Assembly: GCA_046350055.1 (NCBI GenBank)
Contig: JAXMBC010000001.1
Coordinates: 3,410,001 to 3,474,000 of the forward strand
Length of the DNA: 64,000 nt
Direction of reading: 5' to 3'
Source: JAEUIE01 sp046350055
GTDB taxonomy: Bacteria; Planctomycetota; Planctomycetia; Gemmatales; HRBIN36
Under the pieces are notes generated by a model. That model saw nothing but the letters and a program-made list of their open reading frames with translations. It did not search any database and was not told the origin of the DNA. This document shows, piece after piece, positions 41,561-49,760 of this stretch (its first letter is position 1; every line of letters starts with the position of its first letter). The translations under genes and the position numbers were made by a program.

Positions 41561-42586
41561 ATGAATATCGTCGACTTGATTAAGAACAATCTCTCTGGCT
41601 CGGTGCTGGGTCAGCTGGGCTCACTCATTGGTGCCAGTCCGGAACAGACCAAGGCAGCAGCAGATGCGTCAGTACCAGTCATCCTGGCTGGCATGGGCAA
41701 AGCGGCGAGCTCCAAGGATGGTGCGGAGAGGCTCTCGGAAATCCTCGCCAAGCTGGATCCCAGCATGGTGGACAATATGGGGGGGATGTTTACCGGCGAT
41801 AATGCCGGCAAGGTGGAAGAGCAGGGCGGGGGCATGCTCGACAAAACCCTGGGTGGCGGCGTGCTCGGCAGCCTGGGGGATATCCTCGGTAAATTCAGCG
41901 GTCTGGGCGGCGGCATCATCAAGAAACTGCTCACCTACCTGTTACCCCTCATCCTCGGCACCATTGCCAAACAACTGGGCGGCAAGACTTCCGCGCAGGG
42001 CCTCACGCAGTTCTTCAGCGAGCAGGAGAGTAACATCAGTAGTGCCATGCCTGCCGGCTTGTCGCTGGGCATCATACCAGGCTTGGGCGATGTGGGTGCC
42101 AGTGTGCAGAAGGCTGCGGACACCATGAAGTCAGGCGCGAGCCAGCTTACCTGGGTCCTGCCGATCATGCTCCTGGCATTGGGCATTGTTCTCTGGTTCT
42201 ACTTCAAACCGGATGAACCGACAAAGATGCCACCTAATCCTGAAATTGCCAAAGCCATCAACCAGTCGATCACAGGTAGTCTCGAAGGTGATATCAAGGG
42301 GTTCTTTGACTCTGCTACCAAGACATTCACGGACATCAAAGACGCAGCCAGTGCGGAAGCAGCACTGCCCACGTTGAAGGACCTCGACAGCAAGGTCGCA
42401 GGCTTCAAGAAGGGATACAGCATGGTGCCGGAAGCTGGCAAGGGCGCCATCAAGGCCCTGCTGACGGATGGCATCAGCAAGCTGAAGACGCTGGTCGACA
42501 AGCTGCTGGCCATGCCCGGCGTGGGTGAGAAGCTCAAGCCAGTGGTCGAACCACTGATGACTAAGCTTGCAGCGATTACGGGCTGA
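41561..42586 (+). CDS. DUF937-domain membrane protein
   Basis: The 341-residue protein begins with a DUF937-like helical region (about 1-160; NNLSGSVLGQLGSLIGASPEQTKAA, VPVILAGMGKAASS, LLTYLLPLILGTIAKQLGG). It has a single TM helix (LPIMLLALGIVLWFYF near residue 205). An extracytoplasmic helical tail (about 220-341) is built of amphipathic helices. DUF937 proteins of planctomycetes are uncharacterised. The start ATG follows GAGGGAG. Downstream lies a large nested palindrome that may terminate its transcript. Confidence 0.7.
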   Translation: MNIVDLIKNNLSGSVLGQLGSLIGASPEQTKAAADASVPVILAGMGKAASSKDGAERLSEILAKLDPSMVDNMGGMFTGDNAGKVEEQGGGMLDKTLGGGVLGSLGDILGKFSGLGGGIIKKLLTYLLPLILGTIAKQLGGKTSAQGLTQFFSEQESNISSAMPAGLSLGIIPGLGDVGASVQKAADTMKSGASQLTWVLPIMLLALGIVLWFYFKPDEPTKMPPNPEIAKAINQSITGSLEGDIKGFFDSATKTFTDIKDAASAEAALPTLKDLDSKVAGFKKGYSMVPEAGKGAIKALLTDGISKLKTLVDKLLAMPGVGEKLKPVVEPLMTKLAAITG

Positions 42587-42600
42587 TCGCTACGTCAATC

Positions 42601-42800
42601 AACCCCGCAAGGGGTGACCGGGAAGTAGCTGGCAGCGTGAGCTGCCAGTATCGAAATCTCGAGAATGAGAGCCCCGGATGGGGCGATTGGAATGAGCGTC
42701 TTGCTCCAATCGCCCCATCCGGGGCTCTTTTCATTATAAATCTGAGAAACTGGCAGCTGGCGCAGCCAGCTACTGCCCGGTCGCCCTCTTCGAGGGCTGC
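42601..42800. repeat. 200-bp nested palindrome (element E) between convergent genes
   Basis: Outer arms 42616-42649 and 42749-42782 are 34-nt inverted repeats with about five mismatches. The inner arms 42668-42691 and 42705-42728 are a perfect 24-bp inverted repeat (AGAGCCCCGGATGGGGCGAT.. and its inverse) with a 13-nt loop, followed on the + strand by TTTCATT. The outermost ends carry mini-hairpins (ACCCCGCAAGGGGT and GCCCTCTTCGAGGGC). It separates the DUF937 gene stop and the ExbD stop and could terminate transcription from both sides. Confidence 0.85.
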
Positions 42801-42803
42801 AAT

Positions 42804-43466
42804 CTACTTGCTCGGAGCCTTGGCTGGTGGAGCAGCTTTCCCCGGGCCTTTGTTAACTGCCTTGGTGAGAATCTTTTCGATACGTGCCAGGCGGGCCTTG
42901 TCGACTGCCAGGGTATAGTGGGCGAAATCGACGCCGGGGCCGATATCAAGGATACACTCGGTCTTGCCTTCGTTCATGGCTCGTTCGAGTTCACGAACGA
43001 TGTCCTCTTCCTTGGCGACATATTCATTGATCTTGTAGATGGTGCCGGTGCCCTGCTTTTCCACCTTGAACATGATGTACTTCTTCGCCTGCTCTTCGCT
43101 CACTACCCGTGGCTTGCTGTCATTCTTGGGATTATTGGGCAGCTTCATCACCTTTTCCATGACTGACATGGTGGTGGCGAGGATGAAGAACACCAGCAGC
43201 ACCAGGCACACATCGATGAGCGGATTCATATCGATGTTATTGTCGTCTGCATCGTGAATGACTTCATTTTCGATGGCTTCGACTACCTCAGCTACTTCGG
43301 AGAAGTGAGGGTGCTTTTCCAGTTTCAGCCACTTGGAATCGCCGGGGCCTTTCACTTCATCAGTGATGGCATAGACGCCATCCTTCATGCCCTCAACGAT
43401 CTGTTCCGAGGTGAGGGGCACAGGAATGGGATTGGGCGAACCTTCATGTCGAAGACGCCAGGCCAT
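42804..43466 (-). CDS. ExbD/TolR-family protein with an N-terminal GYF-like segment (2)
   Basis: The 220-residue protein contains the ExbD/TolR core. The short TM segment is NMNPLIDVCLVLLVFFIL preceded by acidic residues, with the conserved Asp (IDV) that carries protons through the ExbB-ExbD channel, then TMSVMEKVMKLP and a periplasmic domain. The preceding 75 residues (PLTSEQIVEGMKDGVYAI..WLKLEKHPHF) resemble a GYF-type peptide-binding module, which standard ExbD lacks. The C-terminus is Pro/Lys-rich. It lies 11 nt after the other ExbD and is third in the operon. Confidence 0.85.
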   Translation of the reverse strand: MAWRLRHEGSPNPIPVPLTSEQIVEGMKDGVYAITDEVKGPGDSKWLKLEKHPHFSEVAEVVEAIENEVIHDADDNNIDMNPLIDVCLVLLVFFILATTMSVMEKVMKLPNNPKNDSKPRVVSEEQAKKYIMFKVEKQGTGTIYKINEYVAKEEDIVRELERAMNEGKTECILDIGPGVDFAHYTLAVDKARLARIEKILTKAVNKGPGKAAPPAKAPSK

Positions 43467-43477
43467 GAGGAGTCTCC

Positions 43478-44200
43478 TTATTCGTTGGAGGCGTTTGCAG
43501 TGCCGCCTGTCTTGGGGCCCACCTTGGCGGTGTAGTCTTTAATGCCCATGGCTTCCAGGCCCATCATCAGGGTCTGAACCCTTTCGAACGGGATAGTCGA
43601 TTCCACCTGCAGGATCACCTTGATGCCCGTGCCCCGGTTGGCTTTCTCCGCCTTCACCTTCTCCAGTACATCTTTCTCGGTGTACTTTTCGGTGTAGTTG
43701 TCCAGGAAATGGTAGGTGATGCTGCGTTTTTCAGGATCATCCGGATCGATGCGAACACTGATGTTCACATTACCCTGGCTGTCCGTGATTTCAGCCGTCT
43801 CGGTATGAGGAATCTTGAACGGGGCGGCTGTGATGAGGTTCTGTGCCGTCATCATGAAGAAGACGAGCAGCACCATGCTGATATCAATCAGCGGGATCAT
43901 ATCGACTTCGTCATCCTCTTCGACAGGCGGTCCTTTGGGGCCAAAGTCGATGTCGATGGGTTGCAAAGCCTCTGCGACATCTTCGGCCGTGGGCAGGTCG
44001 CTGCGGCCGAAGTAGGGAGTGAAAAGGGGATGGGCGTCGAGATGTTCCCAGGCGGGAGCACCGGGCGTACGCACACAGTCACGCCCCAGCAGGCGACCTT
44101 CCTGAATCCAGTCGCAGATGACGGTATAAGGCACCCCACGGTAAACCGTGTTGGGCTGCACCAGCCAGACATTGAAGAAACGAGGCGTGTCAGCGGCCAT
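43478..44200 (-). CDS. ExbD/TolR-family protein with an N-terminal GYF-like segment (1)
   Basis: The 240-residue paralogue of the adjacent ExbD has its TM block DMIPLIDISMVLLVFFMM, keeping the proton-relay Asp, and a beta-rich periplasmic domain (VNISVRIDPDDPEKRSITYH, TGIKVILQVES, ERVQTLMMGLEAMGIKDY). The 90 N-terminal residues (FNVWLVQPNTVYRGVPYTVI...AWEHLDAHPLFTPYF) again look GYF-like; here too the domain would be cytoplasmic. Two non-identical ExbDs with one ExbB are common in planctomycetes. It begins 38 nt after the ExbB stop. Confidence 0.87.
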   Translation of the reverse strand: MAADTPRFFNVWLVQPNTVYRGVPYTVICDWIQEGRLLGRDCVRTPGAPAWEHLDAHPLFTPYFGRSDLPTAEDVAEALQPIDIDFGPKGPPVEEDDEVDMIPLIDISMVLLVFFMMTAQNLITAAPFKIPHTETAEITDSQGNVNISVRIDPDDPEKRSITYHFLDNYTEKYTEKDVLEKVKAEKANRGTGIKVILQVESTIPFERVQTLMMGLEAMGIKDYTAKVGPKTGGTANASNE

Positions 44201-44238
44201 GGATCATGCCAGTCGATGAGTGAATGGTCAGACGATTC

Positions 44239-44988
44239 TTAACGCACAACCTGGGCAGCCATGGGCCGGCCACCAGTTGCTACAGGGGCAGAAGCCTGCA
44301 TGGGAGGAGTCGTCTTGGCAGCCTGGGTCAGAAGGAGCAGCTTCTGGCCGGCGTTTTCCATCTTCACTTCGTACTTGTGAATCCACGCCTTGCAGAGCGT
44401 GTGGGTGAATACCAGGGGAATAGCAGTGAGCAGACCAAGCATCGTGGCGAAGAGGGCCAGACCGATTTCCGCGGACGCCTGGGCCTGACCACCAGTACCC
44501 TTCTCACTTGCTTCACCCAGAGCCGAGAAGGTGCCGATCATCGAGATGATCGTAAAGAGCAGCCCGACCATCGTGGCAATCTTCGCAAACGCCAGAATGG
44601 TGGGGAGCAGGAAGTTCAAGGCAGGAAGAATCTCCAGCTTGACGGCGTTGGCCATCGCCTTGCGCATGGCAGCAAGACCATCACGCTGCTTTTCCAGGGC
44701 AGCGACAAACAGCGTGCTGGGAATGTACTCGTTCTTGGGCTGGGCCTTGCAGAACTTCATCGCCCCATCGATGCCTTCCTTGTTCAGGATTTCCTGGAAC
44801 TTGGGCAGAAACATGTTGAGGTCGGTCTTGGCGTTGTAATTCAGCCAGAGGCGCCAGACGACCAGCACTGCGCCGATAAAGGTCATGGTAAAGAGCACGA
44901 CCGCGAAGAGCGTATCGTGGGTGACAAACTTGATGAAGGCGCTCTCGGCGAACAGAAACGAAGTCAGCATCGGGTACGATTCCAACAC
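44239..44988 (-). CDS. MotA/TolQ/ExbB proton-channel family protein
   Basis: The 249-residue protein has three predicted TM helices. One is near residue 30 (TLFAVVLFTMTFIGAVLVVW) and two lie in the C-terminal MotA/TolQ/ExbB domain: LPTILAFAKIATMVGLLFTI and the channel-lining EIGLALFATMLGLLTAIPLV. The family energises TonB- or Tol-like processes using proton motive force, together with ExbD. It is the first gene of a three-gene minus-strand operon with two ExbDs. No TonB or TolB is nearby, so the energised partner is unknown. Confidence 0.92.
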   Translation of the reverse strand: MLESYPMLTSFLFAESAFIKFVTHDTLFAVVLFTMTFIGAVLVVWRLWLNYNAKTDLNMFLPKFQEILNKEGIDGAMKFCKAQPKNEYIPSTLFVAALEKQRDGLAAMRKAMANAVKLEILPALNFLLPTILAFAKIATMVGLLFTIISMIGTFSALGEASEKGTGGQAQASAEIGLALFATMLGLLTAIPLVFTHTLCKAWIHKYEVKMENAGQKLLLLTQAAKTTPPMQASAPVATGGRPMAAQVVR

Positions 44989-45090
44989 GGTGACTGAAGG
45001 GGACTACAGAGGTTCCACTATCCTATCTTACCAGTGGCCGACTGCAATCATTTAGCTGATTTTTATCAGGGTTCTCGTTAGAGTAGCTTC

Positions 45091-46227
45091 ATGAATGCTG
45101 TCTATGCAATGACTGAGAATGCCAGCCGGGGCCGACGGTATGCGGAGCCGGCTCATCCCTATCGCGGGCTGTTTCAGCGTGACCGGGATCGCATCCTTCA
45201 TGCCGCTGCCTTCCGGCGCCTGACTGCCAAGACGCAGGTGCTGCTGGCCGGGACGAACGATCATCACCGCACTCGTCTGACGCATACGCTGGAAGTGGCT
45301 CAGGTCAGTCGGACTATCGCCAGGCAACTGGGGCTGAACGAGGAACTGACCGAAGCCATCGCCCTGGCTCATGATCTGGGGCATCCACCCTTTGGCCATG
45401 CCGGGGAAGCTGCGCTGGACGCCTGCCTCACCGAGGCAGGCGGCTTCGAGCACAACTGGCAGGGGTTGCGGATTGTGGAAGAACTGGAGCAGCGCTATCC
45501 ACGCTGGCCGGGACTGAACCTCACCTGGGAAGTGCGGGAATCTCTGGCGTTTCACAGCAAGAGGCCGCACGTGCCTGCGGTCGCGGAGTACCGTGTGGGC
45601 ATCCTGCAACCCACACTGGAAGCACAGGTAGTGGATGCAGCGGATAGTGTGGTTTATGACACTCACGATATCGATGATGCCTTCGGCATGAAGCTCATCA
45701 GATTAAGTGATGTCAGGGCGTTGAAGCTCTGGAGTGACGCGGAAGCCAGCCTGGTGAAGGAATATGGAGAGTTGCCTGTCAGCCGACTGGTACCCTCAGT
45801 ATTGCGGATGGTGCTGGCCCGCCGGGAACAGGCAATGCTGGCCGCTACCAGAGAACGTATTCAGGACGCGCGGGTGACTTCTGTCGATGAAGTGAAGCAG
45901 CAACGTGACACGCTGGTGGAAGAAGGGGCAAGCATGGAACCTTTAATTAAGGAATGGCGTCAGTTCCTCCATGCGAAGGTCTATCGGCATGCAGCTGTGC
46001 TGCAGATGGCGGAGAGAGGCAGGAAGATCGTTCAGGGGTTATTTAACGCTTATGCCAGCGAACCTGCACGCATGCCTGCTTATCATGCAGAACGGGCCAG
46101 CTTCCTTCCCACCAAGCGTGCCGTGGGTGACTATTTAGCAGGCATGACCGACCGACTTGCTGTAATTGAGTACAGTCAACTATTCCAATCTGATGAAAAA
46201 TCGGATAGGATGGAAACATTATCGTAA
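45091..46227 (+). CDS. dGTPase-like HD-domain triphosphohydrolase
   Basis: The 378-residue protein matches the dGTP triphosphohydrolase-like family. It has RDRDRILHAAAFRRLTAKTQV near residue 30, the HD-motif histidine in RTRLTHTLEVAQVSRTIA near residue 70, and ALAHDLGHPPFGHAGE near residue 97, which completes the metal-binding HD site. AADSVVYDTHDIDDAF carries the final Asp. Such enzymes hydrolyse dNTPs and affect nucleotide pools, mutation and phage resistance. The start at 45091 begins MNAVYAMTEN; an internal start at 45109 is possible. It is not part of any visible defence locus. Confidence 0.92.
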   Translation: MNAVYAMTENASRGRRYAEPAHPYRGLFQRDRDRILHAAAFRRLTAKTQVLLAGTNDHHRTRLTHTLEVAQVSRTIARQLGLNEELTEAIALAHDLGHPPFGHAGEAALDACLTEAGGFEHNWQGLRIVEELEQRYPRWPGLNLTWEVRESLAFHSKRPHVPAVAEYRVGILQPTLEAQVVDAADSVVYDTHDIDDAFGMKLIRLSDVRALKLWSDAEASLVKEYGELPVSRLVPSVLRMVLARREQAMLAATRERIQDARVTSVDEVKQQRDTLVEEGASMEPLIKEWRQFLHAKVYRHAAVLQMAERGRKIVQGLFNAYASEPARMPAYHAERASFLPTKRAVGDYLAGMTDRLAVIEYSQLFQSDEKSDRMETLS

Positions 46228-46339
46228 TAGCCGACGTTTCCTCGACTCGCCGTTGCGCTATTACCGCAGGCCCTCCGAAGCGGAATTGCCCAAAAGCGAT
46301 TCTGGCGAACCCGGTCTGTACCATCATCAGGAGTAGCTC

Positions 46340-47494
46340 ATGCAATTCGGAACGCCCCCAAACAACAATAGTTCCTTTCTCCTGTGGGTGCTGCGTGGCA
46401 TCTTCATCATTCTCACACTGGGCGTAGCCACCAGCATCTCCCTGACAGGGACGACCAAGCTGGAAGGTGCCCAGATTGGTTCAGTTGGCCCCTGGACTCC
46501 TGCCGTCTTTTTCATTGGCATTCTGCTGGGCGTGGTGGCCATCATCGCACTGGACATCTTTACCAAGAACAAGCAGATCACGTCGCTCTCAGCGATTTAC
46601 TTCGGTTTGATGCTGGGGCTGCTGTTTGGCGACTTGTTCAGCCGGGCGATCCAGCCCATCATTGAAACTGAATACTCGAAGTGGCTGCTGACCCCCCTGC
46701 GCATCCTGATTACCCTGTTTTTCTGTTACATCTGTGTCAGCACGCTTTTCCAGACGAAAGATGATTTCCGGTTCATCATCCCCTACGTGGAATTTTCCAA
46801 ACAGATCAAGGGCAGTCGGGCCCTGCTTCTGGATACCAGCGTCATTATCGATGGCCGCATTGCCGATATCTGCGATACGAGGATTATCGATACGCGCCTG
46901 ATCGTGCCGCGGTTTGTACTGCAGGAACTGCAGAACATCGCCGACTCCAGCGACAAGCTCCGGCGGAATCGTGGTCGGCGGGGCATGGATATGCTCAAGC
47001 GTATGCAGACCAACCCCAAGGTTGATCTGCAGATTCATGAGGGCAATATCCCTGAACTGCAGGATGTGCACGAGGTCGATCAGCGGTTGGTGGTCCTTGC
47101 CAAGACGCTCAGCGCCCGGGTCGTGACCAACGACTATAACCTGAACAAGGTGGCACAACTGCAGGGCGTCGAGGTGATCAACATCAACGATCTGGCCAAC
47201 GCGATGAAATCGGTCGCGCTGCCCGGGGAGGTGCTGAAGGTCAAGCTCATCAAGGCGGGCGACCAGATCGGCCAGGGTGTCGGCTATCTCGATGATGGCA
47301 CCATGGTGGTGGTCGAACAGGGAAGGGCACTGATCGGTCAGGACATCAACATGACCGTGACCAGCGTGCTGCAGACCTCCGCCGGGCGCATGATCTTCGG
47401 CCGGGCTGATGGCAAGTCCGGGATGTCCTCCACCTCGCACCAGCCCCTCGCCGGCACCGGAGATCAGCCCAAGCTGGCACAGGATAGCAAGTAA
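46340..47494 (+). CDS. PIN-TRAM membrane nuclease-like protein (YacL family)
   Basis: The 384-residue protein has four N-terminal TM helices (WVLRGIFIILTLGVATSISL, VFFIGILLGVVAIIALDIF and two more). A PIN domain follows (about 165-290) with the acidic residues of LLLDTSVIIDGRIADICD and TNDYNLNKVAQL. A C-terminal TRAM-like domain (about 295-360) contains KLIKAGDQIGQGVGYLDDGTM. YacL/TRAM proteins are thought to be membrane-linked nucleases of unknown RNA targets. AGGAG lies before the ATG. The following TPR gene starts 18 nt downstream. Confidence 0.9.
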   Translation: MQFGTPPNNNSSFLLWVLRGIFIILTLGVATSISLTGTTKLEGAQIGSVGPWTPAVFFIGILLGVVAIIALDIFTKNKQITSLSAIYFGLMLGLLFGDLFSRAIQPIIETEYSKWLLTPLRILITLFFCYICVSTLFQTKDDFRFIIPYVEFSKQIKGSRALLLDTSVIIDGRIADICDTRIIDTRLIVPRFVLQELQNIADSSDKLRRNRGRRGMDMLKRMQTNPKVDLQIHEGNIPELQDVHEVDQRLVVLAKTLSARVVTNDYNLNKVAQLQGVEVININDLANAMKSVALPGEVLKVKLIKAGDQIGQGVGYLDDGTMVVVEQGRALIGQDINMTVTSVLQTSAGRMIFGRADGKSGMSSTSHQPLAGTGDQPKLAQDSK

Positions 47495-47512
47495 CGCACC
47501 AGGACGATACCC

Positions 47513-48280
47513 ATGCCCGCAGGACGCATTGCCTTCACTCTGATACTGCTCAGCAGTACCCTGCTTCTTGCCCAGGATAAAAAGTCAGGTAATGTTCCGC
47601 CTGCCGCCACTGGTGGTGGCAGCACAGGCAACAACTCAGCTGCAGCCAACACCGGTGACGATGTCTCTTCCGTCAAACGGGTGCTTGCAGCACGCACAGA
47701 ATATCAGGCTTCACTCGAAGAGTTACGAGCTCAATATCTTCGCACCGGCGACTTTGAACGGGTCCGCTGGGTGGAAGAGGAACTTCTTGCATTCCATCGC
47801 ATCTCCAAGCGGGCCTATCGCCTGGATCTGGATGTGCCCCCTCCCACGCTCAGTCCCAATCAGAACATCAGCGAAGCCAATGAACTCTTCCGCCGGTCTA
47901 TTGCTTTCAAGACCAAGGGCTGGGGTTCAGAACTCGATGACAACTACCGTCGTGCCGAACTGCTGCTGCAGCAACTGATCAATCTCTATCCGCAGAGTGA
48001 CAAGCTTTCCGAGGCGGCATTCCATCTCGGTGAGATCTATGAAAGCAGGGCTTTCAAGCAGTTCCGCCGGGCAGCTATCTACTATGAACGCAGCTTTCAG
48101 TGGAGCCCGCAGACGACCAACGAAGCACGCCTGCGTGCTGCTCGTCTCTATGATCGAACACTGAACGACAGCAGCCGGGCAGTGCAGTTGTACCGGGAGG
48201 AAATCAATCACACAGCTGATCCCCGCCGACTGGAAGAAGCACGCCGCCGACTGCACGAGTTGGGTTCGACACCTCCGTAA
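47513..48280 (+). CDS. Exported TPR/YbgF-like protein
   Basis: The 255-residue protein begins with a signal peptide (MPAGRIAFTLILLSSTLLLA) and a Gly/Asn-rich linker (residues 22-55). A helical TPR region follows with units such as ISEANELFRRSIAFKTKGWG, YRRAELLLQQLINLYPQSDK and AAFHLGEIYESRAFKQFRRA. This fold is shared with YbgF/CpoB and BamD-like proteins that bind peptidoglycan or outer-membrane machinery; the specific partner is unknown. It starts 18 nt after the PIN-TRAM gene and is probably co-transcribed. Repeat C follows its stop codon. Confidence 0.72.
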   Translation: MPAGRIAFTLILLSSTLLLAQDKKSGNVPPAATGGGSTGNNSAAANTGDDVSSVKRVLAARTEYQASLEELRAQYLRTGDFERVRWVEEELLAFHRISKRAYRLDLDVPPPTLSPNQNISEANELFRRSIAFKTKGWGSELDDNYRRAELLLQQLINLYPQSDKLSEAAFHLGEIYESRAFKQFRRAAIYYERSFQWSPQTTNEARLRAARLYDRTLNDSSRAVQLYREEINHTADPRRLEEARRRLHELGSTPP

Positions 48281-48284
48281 TCTG

Positions 48285-48386
48285 TAGTCAGTAGCAAGTA
48301 GCAAGTAGGAATCATCTGCCCGAATGAAGGGAGTGAGTTTTGTTCCTGAATTCTGACTCCTGACTTCTGACTCTTGCTACTTGCTC
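48285..48386. repeat. Repeat C, copy 1 (inverted ends)
   Basis: The left arm AGTCAGTAGCAAGTAGCAAG (48287 on) and the right arm (48341-48386; TTCTGACTCCTGACTTCTGA...TTGCTACTTGCT) are inverted relatives around a central spacer. It begins a few nt after the TPR gene stop and runs toward the start of the next gene. Confidence 0.7.
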
Positions 48387-48415
48387 CATCTCCCTCCTTG
48401 TGCTCTACTCAATGC

Positions 48416-49738
48416 ATGAAGAAGCTCTGGTGGTTTCTGCAGGCGTTGGTGCTGGTCATGGTTGCCAGCGCGGTGCTCTACTGGCCGACCAGACCGGTGT
48501 GGGAAATACAGTCAACGCAACAAAGCTGGTTGCTGGGCTTCAATGCCGGCGGTGACAGGCTTTTGCTTGCAACTCCAGTAGCAGACGCACCAATCGATAT
48601 GGTGCAGGTCGATGTTGCCACGGGGAAAGTCTGCGAGACGTTCCCCATTCACTGTGATTCGAACTGGCAGGTGCGGCAGATATTCTCCATCAACCATGGC
48701 TCGCAAGTCTTCGTGTTGCGCGAGTATCTCGATCCAATGGCTGTTCAGACGTGGGGGCAGGACGACAACGCCAGGCTCTCCAGCGATCACATGGCTTACG
48801 AGACCCTGGATACCAGCGGTAACAGTGTAGCAGGGCCATTTCAGTTTCAAGGCAACTACGATCCCCAGATATCGCCAGACGGTAAATGGATATGGTCATC
48901 CAGCGATACGGTGCCCAACAAACAACAACTCATCGAAGTAGCTACAGGCACCATCGTTCGCAGTTTCCAGGAAACCGCGACGCTGCGCCCCCTCTGGAAT
49001 CCCTGCTTTGCCCCGGACGGCAGCGCAGTTGCTGTACCCTGGTATCAGTTATCAGGTCAGATGGGTGTGGAGATTATTGACCTGCCTTCGGGAGTCACCC
49101 GGTACAGCCAGGCATTGCCTGCGCTATGCCCACCCACGAGGTCCATGCAACGATACTGGCATGGGACACGACTCTATGTGCAAACGCAAACTCCTCCTTT
49201 TGTTCCCAAGATCTTTCAGGAAGGCTGTGTTTCGTTCATCGTGGACGCCACACAGCTCAGCGAAGGCCGTGATGAGCCTGATTTGACTGGTTTCACTGAT
49301 AACCGTGGCAGCGAAATGGTAGCGTACCGTAACTGGCTCATTATCGATAATACTGTGGTGGTAAGGCAGAAAGGATCACTAGGTTACAAACCAGTCTGGC
49401 TGACCAGCACGCTGGAATGGCTCGACAAGAAATGTGGCACCACGTTGAACCAGCCGCTGAAATCGACGATGCAGATGCGGTTTCGCGATCTGACGACGGG
49501 CAAGACATTGGGAGAACTCAGCTCTCCTCTACTGGGTGAATGGAGCCATGTCTACAGCCCTCAGGCGCGTTATGTTGCCAGCCAGAAGCAGAATTACCCA
49601 TTATGGTCTGTCTACCTCTGGGACGCCCGGCCACCTCTTCGCTGGCCCTGGGCAATGGCCGCTGGGGTGTTGAGCGTTGTCTTGTTGCATTGGGTCAAGC
49701 GACGACGCTCCCCACGCATTCTGACTTCTTGCTCCTAA
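48416..49738 (+). CDS. Membrane-anchored beta-propeller-like protein (paralogue of 35833-37050)
   Basis: The product has about 440 residues. It has an N-terminal TM helix (KLWWFLQALVLVMVASAVLYW), a middle rich in WD/Kelch-like strands (SWLLGFNAGGDRLLLATPV, ISPDGKWIWSSSDTVPNKQQ, FAPDGSAVAVPWYQ), and a C-terminal helix (WPWAMAAGVLSVVLLHWV). The ATG at 48416 follows a repeat-rich leader; the longer frame from 48374 lacks a proper start signal. The last residues (ILTSCS) are encoded by repeat C, and the stop overlaps the reverse transcriptase stop on the opposite strand by 4 nt. No catalytic motif is visible. Confidence 0.58.
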   Translation: MKKLWWFLQALVLVMVASAVLYWPTRPVWEIQSTQQSWLLGFNAGGDRLLLATPVADAPIDMVQVDVATGKVCETFPIHCDSNWQVRQIFSINHGSQVFVLREYLDPMAVQTWGQDDNARLSSDHMAYETLDTSGNSVAGPFQFQGNYDPQISPDGKWIWSSSDTVPNKQQLIEVATGTIVRSFQETATLRPLWNPCFAPDGSAVAVPWYQLSGQMGVEIIDLPSGVTRYSQALPALCPPTRSMQRYWHGTRLYVQTQTPPFVPKIFQEGCVSFIVDATQLSEGRDEPDLTGFTDNRGSEMVAYRNWLIIDNTVVVRQKGSLGYKPVWLTSTLEWLDKKCGTTLNQPLKSTMQMRFRDLTTGKTLGELSSPLLGEWSHVYSPQARYVASQKQNYPLWSVYLWDARPPLRWPWAMAAGVLSVVLLHWVKRRRSPRILTSCS

Positions 49739-49760
49739 CTCCTAACTCCTATTCCTTGCT
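49717..49760. repeat. Repeat C, copy 2, at the joint 3' end of the propeller and RT genes
   Basis: ATTCTGACTTCTTGCTCC and repeats of TAACTCC lie over the last codons of both convergent genes. They encode the final residues and stop codon of the reverse transcriptase on the minus strand and the tail of the propeller protein on the + strand. Confidence 0.65.
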
